Part shown: positions 16,370-23,713 of the stretch, one piece after another
Layout: each line of letters opens with the position of its first letter
Position numbering within the stretch: position 1 is the stretch's first letter
Assembly: GCA_947382415.1 (NCBI GenBank)
Contig: CANCYO010000033.1
Span: 1-30,470, forward strand
Source: an uncultured Lachnospiraceae bacterium
GTDB lineage: Bacteria; Bacillota; Clostridia; Lachnospirales; Lachnospiraceae
Direction of reading: 5' to 3'
DNA length: 30,470 bases
Position numbers and translations under genes: made by a program
The notes under the pieces: generated by a model
Databases searched by the model: none
Told to the model about the DNA's origin: nothing
Seen by the model: the letters and a program-made list of their open reading frames with translations, nothing else

Positions 16370-17044
16370 TTATTCAAAAATCAAGTGCATATTTGAATGT
16401 CTTTTCAATGAATTTTTATCTTTCTCAATATATTTCCAAGTCTCCTTGTAAGTTCCAGAGACAGCAATGGACTCTCCGGAAATAAAGTCTATAAACTCCT
16501 GAACTTTACCTTCGTATTTATCGGCAAAATCATCAGATAATTTTTCTTTCTCTTCATTCGAAAAATCCTTAAGTTCGTTATATAACACATGCTCAAGATT
16601 GCACGAATTGAAATAAAGTCTATACCTAATCCCATGAACTTTACCTGTTGAATACAGTTTATACATTATTTCTGACTTATGTACATTTCTTCTCTCTGTA
16701 TCTTCCACGTTTGAAGACTCCATATGATCCTCGTAATATTGAATTGCCTGAACCTCTGCTTCCTGTACACACCCTTTAGTAAAGGCCCCATCCGTGTCTG
16801 CAATATGAATTATGCACACAAAATCCTGCCAACGATAGGCATACTTGCTTCTTATTCCGTCAATCAGACTGTCTATCTTACTTACGGCATTATCGACAGA
16901 TGTATCGTCATCAGAAGTAATATCTCCATGAACTACCGCAAATTGTACCTCTTCTGAAAAAAAATACTCTTTCAGAATTCCCCCGATTGCATTTTCATCG
17001 CTTGGCCCTTCAACGATTACGGCAACTACTTTCTTCTCACTCAT
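16370..17044 (-). CDS. TOPRIM-like protein of an ATPase/TOPRIM pair (putative defence effector)
   Basis: A 224-residue protein with features of the TOPRIM fold used by OLD-type and RloB/DUF4435-type nucleases: a first strand ending in VAVIVEGPSDENAI with conserved Glu12, and a second motif IIHIADTDGAF with the Asp83-x-Asp85 pair. These acidic residues would bind divalent metal. SCNLEHVLYN (around 160-170) resembles the segment following the core in other such nucleases. I cannot assign a named family. It is translated directly after the ATPase: its ATG at 17044 lies inside the end of that gene (8-base overlap) and has AAGGAG upstream. The gene is markedly richer in A+T than gltX, consistent with transfer. 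An effector nuclease role is inferred from context and motifs. Confidence 0.7.
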   Translation of the reverse strand: MSEKKVVAVIVEGPSDENAIGGILKEYFFSEEVQFAVVHGDITSDDDTSVDNAVSKIDSLIDGIRSKYAYRWQDFVCIIHIADTDGAFTKGCVQEAEVQAIQYYEDHMESSNVEDTERRNVHKSEIMYKLYSTGKVHGIRYRLYFNSCNLEHVLYNELKDFSNEEKEKLSDDFADKYEGKVQEFIDFISGESIAVSGTYKETWKYIEKDKNSLKRHSNMHLIFE

Positions 17045-18431
17045 TATGCAGGCTCCTTCCTGCTTTCCTAAATGCCCTTGCAATCTTTAAGCTATCGGTT
17101 TCCTCATAAATAGTTTCATCCTGTCCGCCAAGCGTAATACTCCTGATATACATACTGCGAAGGTTATTAGTATCCTTCACATTCTTCATATGAATGTATC
17201 TGTTATTCGGATTTACAGTCGAGAACATAATGCTCTCTTTATCAAGCATTTCCAATGCCCTGAGGTTGTGGGAAGTAAAAATCAACTGCCCTTTTGCGCT
17301 TTTTTCAAAAACATCCAGCAGTTCCCCCAGCATATATTCAAAAATACCGGCATCCAGTTCGTCTATTACCAAACAAATTGACGGATTCCCAAACGCTTGA
17401 ATCAAGGCATTCAGGATCGAAACAATCTTAATAATGCCGTCTGATTCCATACGGATGGGAATAGGCTTTTTCCCCTCCCTGACAGACATCAGTTCAACCT
17501 TCCAACCATCTTCGCCGGAATCCAGAGCCTGCCTGCCGTCGTCTTTCATATCAAGGCTCATACCCGGAATAATTGTATAAAGCACTGTGTTAATCTGATT
17601 TATAATTGCATGAAGCAATTCTTTTTTCTCAGCATCTAAAACAACCGGCCCCGTAAGCGGAACCACAAAATCCCCCTTCATCCCCATTTGTTCTTTTTCA
17701 ACACAAAATGCCATAGGAAGAATAAAGTTGGCGGTAATCATTCCCGAATGAGCGTTTCTGATTACAAACAAATCTTTAAGTGCAAAATTAAACAATGCAC
17801 TGATTACAATTGCATAATTTCTAAAATCATTATCAAATTGTTTACAGAAGATTTCTCTGCTGCTTTCACCAAAAATGTAAGAGCAATTGCTCTTTTCAGC
17901 CATCTTCCTTGCAACAATAAGATCCATCTTAATTTCTTTGTCTTTTCCCACCAGTTCATCCAATCTCTTTTGCGGCTTAAAAACTGTATCGGTCTCAGCC
18001 CTCTGATAGTCCATAAAGATATTTTTGTTTGTTCTTGCCCCGTCCTGATTTACAGCGCAATTCAGATATTCTCTGTCGATATTTATTTCACCGTATTTTT
18101 TGATAAAACAAATATGATATCCTACCTCAAAAAGAACATCCTTTCCAAACAGCTTAAACTCCGCATGAATCTCCGCACCCGAGGCATCCGTATCAATATA
18201 GTCAATCATATTCCGGTCGAGTTCATGCCCGGTCATTATACGCTGCAGGAAAAAGAGTGCATCTACGATAGCGGTCTTTCCTGAACCATTCTGACCATAT
18301 ATACCCAGTATCTCCGCTCCGCCTGATTCAAACTTTCTCTCATTGGCCATAGGCATGAATACACTCCCGTTCTTTACGTTTTTAATATTCTTCAGGGTCA
18401 AAGATGCCAAACGTACAACGAAGTCTCTCAT
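17037..18431 (-). CDS. AAA/ABC-type ATPase of the OLD/RloA class (putative defence sensor)
   Basis: A 464-residue ATPase with the RecF/SMC-like organisation: an N-terminal LTLKNIKNVKNGSV strand pair, Walker A GQNGSGKT at residues 46-53, a long middle region (about 90-330) without clear motifs, SDGIIKIVSILNAL preceding a Walker B LVIDELDAGIFE, and IFTSHNLRAL with the switch His. This is the AAA_15/AAA_21 pattern seen in OLD nucleases, RloA, PARIS AriA and similar defence ATPases. It lacks a fused TOPRIM domain; instead a TOPRIM-like gene follows with an 8-base overlap, as in two-gene systems. The frame is open to 18482, but the ATG at 18431 has GGAGGTGG upstream and starts the conserved fold. 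Strong A+T bias separates it from neighbours. Confidence 0.82.
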   Translation of the reverse strand: MRDFVVRLASLTLKNIKNVKNGSVFMPMANERKFESGGAEILGIYGQNGSGKTAIVDALFFLQRIMTGHELDRNMIDYIDTDASGAEIHAEFKLFGKDVLFEVGYHICFIKKYGEINIDREYLNCAVNQDGARTNKNIFMDYQRAETDTVFKPQKRLDELVGKDKEIKMDLIVARKMAEKSNCSYIFGESSREIFCKQFDNDFRNYAIVISALFNFALKDLFVIRNAHSGMITANFILPMAFCVEKEQMGMKGDFVVPLTGPVVLDAEKKELLHAIINQINTVLYTIIPGMSLDMKDDGRQALDSGEDGWKVELMSVREGKKPIPIRMESDGIIKIVSILNALIQAFGNPSICLVIDELDAGIFEYMLGELLDVFEKSAKGQLIFTSHNLRALEMLDKESIMFSTVNPNNRYIHMKNVKDTNNLRSMYIRSITLGGQDETIYEETDSLKIARAFRKAGRSLHNE

Positions 18432-18466
18432 AATCCACCTCCAAGTTTTGATGAACAGGCAATAAT

Positions 18467-18495
18467 ATAATATCATGAGCAACCAAATTTATCAA
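18467..18495 (-). promoter_or_regulatory. Promoter for the ATPase/TOPRIM operon
   Basis: On the minus strand TTGATA (18490-18495) and TATTAT (18467-18472) are 17 bases apart, about 36 bases upstream of the ATPase ATG. Confidence 0.6.
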
Positions 18496-18636
18496 TCCAT
18501 ATTTTTGTTTTGGTATTTATTATTCCATTTTTAATATTTAATAGCAGTATTATGGTATTCATTTTTCTGGTTTTTATTCTAACATTAAATCTACACATTT
18601 CCTTAAAAATCACTATGCAAATAAGCCCTTTCAGGG

Positions 18637-18670
18637 TATAATAAGCTTAAACCAATCAATTTGATTTAAG
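18637..18670 (+). promoter_or_regulatory. Promoter -10 and palindrome before the toxin-antitoxin pair
   Basis: A perfect TATAAT at 18637-18642 (weak -35) is followed by an interrupted palindrome, CTTAAA (18646-18651) and TTTAAG (18665-18670), at the expected transcription start. Antitoxins often repress their own operon through such sites, so this is a candidate operator. Confidence 0.4.
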
Positions 18671-18714
18671 ACAGAAATATGGCAAGCTTCCATCCGAAGC
18701 AGGGAGGGATCGCA

Positions 18715-18942
18715 ATGAGCACATTAGACACTACTGTCTCTATGGTTCAAAAATGTACGGAAGATGAATTGCAGGTCATCCAGCAGGTAATCCGGCAGTT
18801 TTTTCTGAACAGGGGGCCACACACCACAACAAAAAAACAATTTCTTGAGGAATTACAAATTTCCAGAGAGCAGCACCAAAGCGGCCAGAGCCAGGGTTCC
18901 AGTGAAGCGCTGGCGGAACTGAGGGATAAATATGGACTATAA
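18715..18942 (+). CDS. Putative antitoxin of a ParE/RelE-type pair
   Basis: A 75-residue protein directly upstream of, and overlapping by 11 bases, a ParE/RelE-type toxin gene. It starts MSTLDTTVSMVQKC and continues with a helical segment EDELQVIQQVIRQFFL (about 16-31), a Thr-rich turn and a C-terminal helix ELRDKYGL. I do not recognise a named DNA-binding fold, but size, order and overlap match type II antitoxins, whose C-terminal tail wraps the toxin. The ATG at 18715 has GGGAGGG upstream and is preferred over an in-frame ATG at 18679. Confidence 0.72.
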   Translation: MSTLDTTVSMVQKCTEDELQVIQQVIRQFFLNRGPHTTTKKQFLEELQISREQHQSGQSQGSSEALAELRDKYGL

Positions 18943-19246
18943 GGTGATATTGTCAAATCTTGCCAAGCGACAGCTCGATGATATTCTTTTTTACATTTAT
19001 GCAACGCTGGGTAACGAAGTGGCCGCCGCCCGCGTTTTAGAGGATGCAGAGAATACTGTACAGAAGCTTGCTCAGGTTGGCGGTTCCTTAAAAATATGCG
19101 AAGAGCCGGAGCTTGCCGACTACGGTTACCGGAAAATGCATTTTTTATCGCATCGCTACCTTATGCTGTATACGATAAACGGCACCAGCATCCATGTGGA
19201 TAGAATCTACCATGAACTTGAGGATTATAAAAATCTGCCGGATTAG
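18932..19246 (+). CDS. ParE/RelE family toxin
   Basis: A 104-residue member of the RelE/ParE (plasmid stabilisation) superfamily. Typical segments: YKVILSNLAKRQLDDILFYIY at the start (strand plus first helix), the second helix AAARVLEDAENTVQKL, then YRKMHFLSHRYLMLYTING and VHVDRIYHEL-like strands ending in DRIYHELEDYKNL. The closing pattern of R-x2-H-x2-Y and D-R-I-Y-H is common in ParE-like toxins such as those acting on gyrase, but I cannot decide between gyrase and ribosome as target. It overlaps the antitoxin candidate by 11 bases and is convergent with the NADAR gene, 35 bases away. Confidence 0.88.
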   Translation: MDYKVILSNLAKRQLDDILFYIYATLGNEVAAARVLEDAENTVQKLAQVGGSLKICEEPELADYGYRKMHFLSHRYLMLYTINGTSIHVDRIYHELEDYKNLPD

Positions 19247-19281
19247 TCCCGCACAGTCGCTGATACCCTCATTTTTCTTCC

Positions 19282-19809
19282 CTATACCACCTGTGATATT
19301 CCGCCAACAGCACCATGGTCTGATTCGACAGCCTGAATACGATCCCGCACCATCATCAGCGTATACCCCAGCAGATTCTGCCCCCTCCATTTCGTCTGAT
19401 CCAGTCTGTCCGGATCTTTCATGGACAGGCCGATTCCCCAAATGCGGTCATTTACGGCGCATTCCGCCAAAACGGCATTCCCCGTACCCTTCAGCAGTTC
19501 TTTCAGCTCCGCATTCTGTGAAAATTTCGCCATAAGCCCCTCATACACCACAATCTGCCGTATTCCGCTCCAGACGCTGTCAACATACCCGGACACAAGC
19601 CGCCCAAGCTCCTTAATACGGGCGACATCGTCCGTCGCAAGGATTTGCTTCGCTATATCGCCATCGTGAAAGCAAACTGCCTTGCGATACATCATAAACT
19701 GTTCCAGCGAAAAAAATACGACCCCATCTACCGTAAACTGCGAAAAATACCAATTACTCAGGTAGCCGTTTTCTTCATCAGGATTATGAAAACAAATAAC
19801 AGAATTCAT
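19282..19809 (-). CDS. NADAR-domain protein (YbiA-like, ADP-ribose related)
   Basis: A 175-residue NADAR/YbiA-family protein. Conserved features visible: FSLEQFMMYRKAVCFHD (about 33-49), ILATDDVARIKELGR, VWSGIRQIVVYEGLMAKF (about 79-96, with the Trp-Arg-Lys pattern), LLKGTGNAVLAECAVNDRIWGIG (about 105-127). Family members are predicted and in some cases shown to act on ADP-ribosylated or glycosidic substrates, including removal of ADP-ribose from guanine in toxin-antitoxin settings (DarT-NADAR). It is the third gene of a minus-strand cassette after a DUF3990 ADP-ribosyltransferase-like gene and a 138-residue gene; its ATG overlaps the previous stop in ATGA. A role as the antidote to an ADP-ribosylating partner is an inference from context. 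Confidence 0.88.
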   Translation of the reverse strand: MNSVICFHNPDEENGYLSNWYFSQFTVDGVVFFSLEQFMMYRKAVCFHDGDIAKQILATDDVARIKELGRLVSGYVDSVWSGIRQIVVYEGLMAKFSQNAELKELLKGTGNAVLAECAVNDRIWGIGLSMKDPDRLDQTKWRGQNLLGYTLMMVRDRIQAVESDHGAVGGISQVV

Positions 19810-20222
19810 ACAATTCCCACTTTCTTTACAGCCAGTTCTAACTCCAGATCATGCAGCCCGGCATAGGCTTTTTTCAGATATTCAAGAGGAACTTTCTCAA
19901 TGACTTCACGGCTTGGAATATTGTACTGCCACTGATAATAAGCATAAAACTCACCGATCCAGTCGGGCATAAATCCTCCCAGAGCCGTTCCCTTCTTCAG
20001 TTCATAACGGTCTGTCTGCAAAAAAAACTCCAGCAAAGACTTCGCGTCCATCGTACAGACAAACGCCTGTGCTTCATCCACATATTTTCTGGTATTGCTT
20101 TTCATATAGGAATGGATAAAGTCCTCCGTATCCACATCAGGATAGGCCGTCGCCACATAGTCAAACAACTTCCCCTGATTTTCGACTACCTCATCCAAAT
20201 ATGCCTCAGGATAGGCTCCCAT
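19806..20222 (-). CDS. Unassigned 138-residue protein of the ART/NADAR cassette
   Basis: I cannot place this protein in a named family. The N-terminal half (about 1-70) is helical and acidic with AYLDEVVENQGKLFDYV and YMKSNTRKYVDEAQAFV; a Gly-rich turn GTALGGFMPDW follows, then an aromatic helix IGEFYAYYQWQYNIPSREVI and a C-terminal helix with LKKAYAGLHDLELELAVKK. The end of the protein loosely resembles DUF3791, a small domain often found beside DUF3990, but that is only an impression. It sits between the DUF3990 and NADAR genes: 16 bases after the first, overlapping the second by four. The ATG at 20222 uses AAAGGTGG; a GTG at 20234 is less likely. It may be an antitoxin, adaptor or targeting subunit. 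Confidence 0.8.
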   Translation of the reverse strand: MGAYPEAYLDEVVENQGKLFDYVATAYPDVDTEDFIHSYMKSNTRKYVDEAQAFVCTMDAKSLLEFFLQTDRYELKKGTALGGFMPDWIGEFYAYYQWQYNIPSREVIEKVPLEYLKKAYAGLHDLELELAVKKVGIV

Positions 20223-20238
20223 ACTGTCATCCACCTTT

Positions 20239-20886
20239 CTAAAACAGTGTGCTGAACACCTTTGTCACACGGTTCCGGTCCGAATCAATCAGCTTTCGCA
20301 TATTCTCGCGAGCTTCAATATCCCGCCGGTTATACTTTTCATTAAACTGTGCAAAGCAGACTGGCTGCAATTCATCAATATGCTCTGACAGTTTCCTGTA
20401 CGCCTGCTCCGATTTGATGCAATACTGAACACCTAAGCCGCCAAGAGCCAGCAATTCTTCCAAAATATCCATATCCACTTCATCACGAACAAAAGCCTTA
20501 GCAATATAGAAGTAAGAAGCATTGGCTCTCCAGCCTTTGATAACATCATACCCTTCCGTAGATAGTCCGAATTTATCAATAAACTGTTTTGAGAGCATAC
20601 GATACCGTTTGGAATCTGCCGCCTCACGATGCTTCATCAATTCAGCCAGCCACGTCAGGACGCTGTGTTCCTGAAAATCCAATATTTTCAGCCCATCTGT
20701 GTCCAATTCATATTTATGCACCCAACCGTTTGAAGCGTTTGGACGGTAAACAGCCCACTCCTGTGCCAGCTCCAGGCTCTCTGTAAGATAAAATCCTTTT
20801 CCGTAATCGTGCTTATCGTTGCCCAATCCAAACCTTGGCGCTATCGTTTTGTCAGGACTACCGTGATACAGAATGATTTTTCCCAT
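20239..20886 (-). CDS. DUF3990 protein, ADP-ribosyltransferase-like
   Basis: A 215-residue protein with the DUF3990 pattern, a family placed in the ADP-ribosyltransferase-like clan. The first strand carries ILYHGS (His8), the second the Y-x-T motif DYGKGFYLTESLELAQEWA (Tyr33, Thr35), then a central EGYDVIKGWRAN segment (about 111-121) and LGVQYCIKSEQAYRKL with Gln154 at the place of the catalytic Glu of H-Y-E enzymes. The H-Y-Q set would be unusual for classical mono-ADP-ribosyltransferases but seems characteristic of DUF3990. Cytoplasmic, no signal peptide. The ATG at 20886 lies one base after the hydrogenase stop. It is first in a cassette with an unknown gene and a NADAR gene, so a toxin that modifies a cellular target with ADP-ribose is a reasonable but untested idea. 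Confidence 0.85.
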   Translation of the reverse strand: MGKIILYHGSPDKTIAPRFGLGNDKHDYGKGFYLTESLELAQEWAVYRPNASNGWVHKYELDTDGLKILDFQEHSVLTWLAELMKHREAADSKRYRMLSKQFIDKFGLSTEGYDVIKGWRANASYFYIAKAFVRDEVDMDILEELLALGGLGVQYCIKSEQAYRKLSEHIDELQPVCFAQFNEKYNRRDIEARENMRKLIDSDRNRVTKVFSTLF

Positions 20887-20887
20887 A

Positions 20888-22399
20888 CTATGTTGCACTC
20901 CCGCCTTTCTCCTCCGGCACTCTGCGTTCCGCAGCCTCTTTAAACCGAACCACTTCCTTAGCCGCCTGAGCGATGGCGATATTGGTGCCTGCGCCGGCCA
21001 CGCAGCCTCCGGGACATGCCATGCCCTCGATGAGACAGCCGTTCATCCTGCCGGCTTTGGCCAGAAGCAGCACCTTTTTGCACTCCGCAAGACTCTCGGC
21101 GTGTTCAATATGCACCTCAGTTCCCGGATAATAGGTCTTAATGCACTCCTCGATGGCGGAAGCCACGCCTCCGGCCACGCCATAGCCGCGTCCCGCTGAA
21201 GTTGCGTCCGTCATGGCGTCCATTGCCTGAATCTCCTCCAACAGAATGCCCTTTGCCTCAAACATGCCCGTCAGCTCCTCGAAGGTAATGACAAAATCCA
21301 CATCCGAGCGCACGGTTCTGCGGCTGGCCTCCAGCTTCTTGGAAGCGCAGGGCCCGATAAACACCACCGAGGCATCAGGGTGTTCCTCTTTGATAATCCT
21401 TGCCGTGGCCACCATGGGAGTCAGCTCATTGCTGATCTTATCAATGGTCTCCGGGAACAGATGCTTCGCCATCACGGCCCAGGAAGGGCAACAGGAAGTC
21501 AGCGCAAAGGCCTGATTGCCGCTTGCCACTTCTTTCACATAATGCTCCGCCTCCGCCATGCATCCCAGATCCGCCCCGATGGCAGTCTCATACACATCCG
21601 CAAAGCCCAGCTCCTTCAAAGCGGTCTTAAACATATCAGGCGTCACCTTAGGGCCGAACTGCCCCGCAAATGCGGGCGCTACCTGCGCAATGATCTTTCT
21701 CCCGGACTGCATGGCCCGAATCAACTGAAAAATCTGTGACTTATCCGCTATCGCTCCAAAGGGACAGCTCACCATGCACATGCCGCAGGACACGCACAAT
21801 TCGTTGTCGATCACGGCCCTGCCCGCCTGGTCGGACTTGATGGCCCCGACTCCGCAGGCGTGTTTGCAGGGCCGCTCCTTATGGCAGATGGCGTCATAAG
21901 GGCATACATCCTTGCACTTGCCGCACTGAATACATTTTTCCTGATCGATGACAGACTTCCCGTTCACCATGGAGATGGCGCCTCTGGGGCAGACCGCCTG
22001 ACAGGGATGCGCTACGCAGCCCATACAGGAATCCGTGATCTCATAACGGTTCTCAGGACAGGCGTTACAGGCGGAAGGAATCACCTGCATCAGAGGCGGC
22101 TCATAATATTTTTCGTCAATATTGCTCTCCTCCAGTCCTTCCGTCAGATGCCCGGGACGGGAACGGTTCTCAGGCCGCAGACTCATGCCCATGGCCAGAC
22201 GGATGCGCTCCCGAATGATGGCCCGGTCCCTGTAAACGCTCTCGCGATACAAAGACTCCTCATAATCCACAATCTGATAGGGCAGAGCCTCCATATCATC
22301 CTTCAGGTTCGTGGAATGATAAGCCAGATTCGCCACTTCCTTAAACACTCTTCTCCGCCTCTGCCTGACAGGAGTGTCAATTCCTCTCATATTGCTCAT
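20888..22399 (-). CDS. Monomeric [FeFe] hydrogenase, group-B-like
   Basis: A 503-residue iron-only hydrogenase that interconverts protons plus ferredoxin electrons and H2. The three H-cluster motifs are present: TSCCPSW (301-307), IGPCASKKLE (348-357) and EGMACPGGCVAGAG (458-471). Upstream are two classical 4Fe-4S ferredoxin motifs, C156-x2-C-x2-C-x3-C166 and C202-x2-C-x2-C-x3-C212, and a further Cys-rich stretch (about 111-137, CNAC and CMGC-x4-C-x3-C). No NADH-binding partner genes are adjacent, so it is probably ferredoxin-linked and cytoplasmic. The architecture fits the so-called group B enzymes of Clostridia rather than the better known CpI type. Maturation genes hydE/F/G are not in the window. 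GGGAAGAGGG precedes the ATG. Confidence 0.93.
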   Translation of the reverse strand: MSNMRGIDTPVRQRRRRVFKEVANLAYHSTNLKDDMEALPYQIVDYEESLYRESVYRDRAIIRERIRLAMGMSLRPENRSRPGHLTEGLEESNIDEKYYEPPLMQVIPSACNACPENRYEITDSCMGCVAHPCQAVCPRGAISMVNGKSVIDQEKCIQCGKCKDVCPYDAICHKERPCKHACGVGAIKSDQAGRAVIDNELCVSCGMCMVSCPFGAIADKSQIFQLIRAMQSGRKIIAQVAPAFAGQFGPKVTPDMFKTALKELGFADVYETAIGADLGCMAEAEHYVKEVASGNQAFALTSCCPSWAVMAKHLFPETIDKISNELTPMVATARIIKEEHPDASVVFIGPCASKKLEASRRTVRSDVDFVITFEELTGMFEAKGILLEEIQAMDAMTDATSAGRGYGVAGGVASAIEECIKTYYPGTEVHIEHAESLAECKKVLLLAKAGRMNGCLIEGMACPGGCVAGAGTNIAIAQAAKEVVRFKEAAERRVPEEKGGSAT

Positions 22400-22441
22400 A
22401 CGCTGCCCTCTTCCCTTTACCGTCTTAAGCCTTCACCTTCA

Positions 22442-23119
22442 TTACTGAAAATCCATATGGTAATAATCATGCTCGATATATTCCTGCTCCAGCCATCCGC
22501 TGTCCGCAATTCCCCTGCCGCCAGCCATGCCCAAAAGCCTCGCAAAATCATGTTTATATAATTCCTCATAAGAAGAATTATATCCGATCAGAGCATTCTT
22601 GTTTTTCCTTGCGATAAGACGCATCAGATACCGGATTCCCTTCTGCGAATTACCCTTTCCCTTGATAAAAACATTTACTTTATGTATCTCACGATCCCGT
22701 GTGTAAACATTCAACACATTCGCACCGTCCGGCTGATAAGTCCAGATAACATCCTGCAAGGGTATCACGCAGGCCATATGATCCACTCCGGCATAACAGA
22801 TGGCGTCACATACCGCAATCAACCTCACAAACTGCGGTGCCCGCTGCGCTTCCCGCTCAAACCTTTCTTTCGAGAAACCGGGAATCGCACAAAGCTCATT
22901 CTCCGCCTGTCCATACCGGTAAAGGACCACCGCAAGATAAATACCCACAGCCGCAATTACCACTACCAAAAAGAGTCCGCAGAAAAACACCTGCAGGACA
23001 ACCTCTTCCCCGAATCTGTCACTGCCAAAGACCACCAACGCCAAAAGGATCGCCAGCACCACCGCGATCGCCACACCGTCACTGACAATTCCCTTCAACA
23101 GCTTCCGCAGACTTTTCAT
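22442..23119 (-). CDS. Two-helix membrane protein of unknown function
   Basis: A 225-residue protein without a family I can name with confidence. It has two strongly hydrophobic segments (about 15-32 and 40-65), so it is probably anchored with a cytoplasmic domain of about 150 residues. That domain has a pattern reminiscent of PH-like membrane domains: YAGVDHMACVIPLQDVIWTYQ followed by NVLNVYTRDREIHKVNVFIKG, then KGIRYLMRLIARKNKNALIGYNSSYEELYK. The C-terminus is Tyr/His/Asp rich. The ATG at 23119 with GGGAGGAG upstream is preferred over the longer frame to 23155. It lies 42 bases upstream of the hydrogenase gene on the same strand; a functional link is not evident. Confidence 0.78.
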   Translation of the reverse strand: MKSLRKLLKGIVSDGVAIAVVLAILLALVVFGSDRFGEEVVLQVFFCGLFLVVVIAAVGIYLAVVLYRYGQAENELCAIPGFSKERFEREAQRAPQFVRLIAVCDAICYAGVDHMACVIPLQDVIWTYQPDGANVLNVYTRDREIHKVNVFIKGKGNSQKGIRYLMRLIARKNKNALIGYNSSYEELYKHDFARLLGMAGGRGIADSGWLEQEYIEHDYYHMDFQ

Positions 23120-23164
23120 TCCACTCCTCCCAGACGCATAGCACCCCTTCGCCATCCCGCTGAC

Positions 23165-23503
23165 TTAAGCCGTCATGGCAGCCACTGCCAGAAAATACAA
23201 AAACATTAAGAGCAGACATCCCAGCACGATCAAAATACTCAAAATCACCTTGAGAGCCGTTGACATCTTCGATTTGATAACTGCCCTCACCGCCCAGAAA
23301 CCTCCGAAGCAGATCAAAGCTCCCACCAGTCCCAAAAGTTTCCAGACTACAACCGCAGCCACCGTCGATCCGATGGCAGAACCTGTACCGCCCTTTTTCT
23401 TGGCCGGCTGACCATCATCCGCCGAATTCACCGTACCATCCGCCAGCGGATCCGTATAACCGCCGTTATTAACCATGTCCTGTTGATTATTCTGTTCCAT
23501 CAT
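23165..23503 (-). CDS. Small two-helix membrane protein, hypothetical
   Basis: A 112-residue protein with a polar Asn/Gln/Asp-rich N-terminus (about 1-35), a KKKGG linker and two hydrophobic segments (about 45-70 and 82-110). No motif identifies it. The ATG at 23503 is followed by a second ATG; AAAGGGGG stands upstream. It is the first gene after a good promoter and is followed at 45 bases by the 225-residue membrane protein, so the two may form a unit with the hydrogenase. Confidence 0.75.
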   Translation of the reverse strand: MMEQNNQQDMVNNGGYTDPLADGTVNSADDGQPAKKKGGTGSAIGSTVAAVVVWKLLGLVGALICFGGFWAVRAVIKSKMSTALKVILSILIVLGCLLLMFLYFLAVAAMTA

Positions 23504-23536
23504 TTCGTCCCCCTTTAAATTAATATAATATAAAAT

Positions 23537-23565
23537 ATTTTACTACAAATCCACCTTCCATTCAA
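23537..23565 (-). promoter_or_regulatory. Promoter for the membrane-protein/hydrogenase/ART-NADAR unit
   Basis: On the minus strand TTGAAT (23560-23565) and TAAAAT (23537-23542) are separated by 17 bases, about 34 bases upstream of the ATG at 23503. Gaps between the six following minus-strand genes are all 45 bases or less and no terminator was seen, so one transcript could reach the NADAR gene. Confidence 0.55.
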
Positions 23566-23583
23566 CTTCAAATTATTAACTAC

Positions 23584-23613
23584 AAAAAGCAGATCGCCCA
23601 TCTGACAATCTGC
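23584..23613 (-). terminator. Probable terminator of the HlyD operon
   Basis: On the minus strand GCAGAT pairs with ATCTGC across a 13-base loop (an alternative inner pairing CAGAT/ATCTG exists) and is followed by five T. It lies about 360 bases after the HlyD stop, beyond the long palindrome. Confidence 0.5.
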
Positions 23614-23626
23614 CCCCGATTACATA

Positions 23627-23713
23627 ATTATCCTGCTGTTCCACCCCATTTTACTATCTAAACTATCTTACTGCTCCATATTATCCTGCTGTTCCATACT
23701 ATCCTGCTGTTCC
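23627..23713. repeat. Three copies of ATCCTGCTGTTCC
   Basis: The 13-base sequence occurs at about 23629-23642, 23682-23695 and 23701-23713, the last running into the left arm of the long palindrome. On the minus strand it would read as repeated MEQQD codons, but no supported gene is present there. Confidence 0.65.

Noticed and set aside
16370..18431. Assignment of the ATPase/TOPRIM pair to PARIS (AriA/AriB)
   Set aside because: Gene order and motifs are similar, but the effector is short and I cannot confirm the DUF4435 family by eye, so no system name is given.
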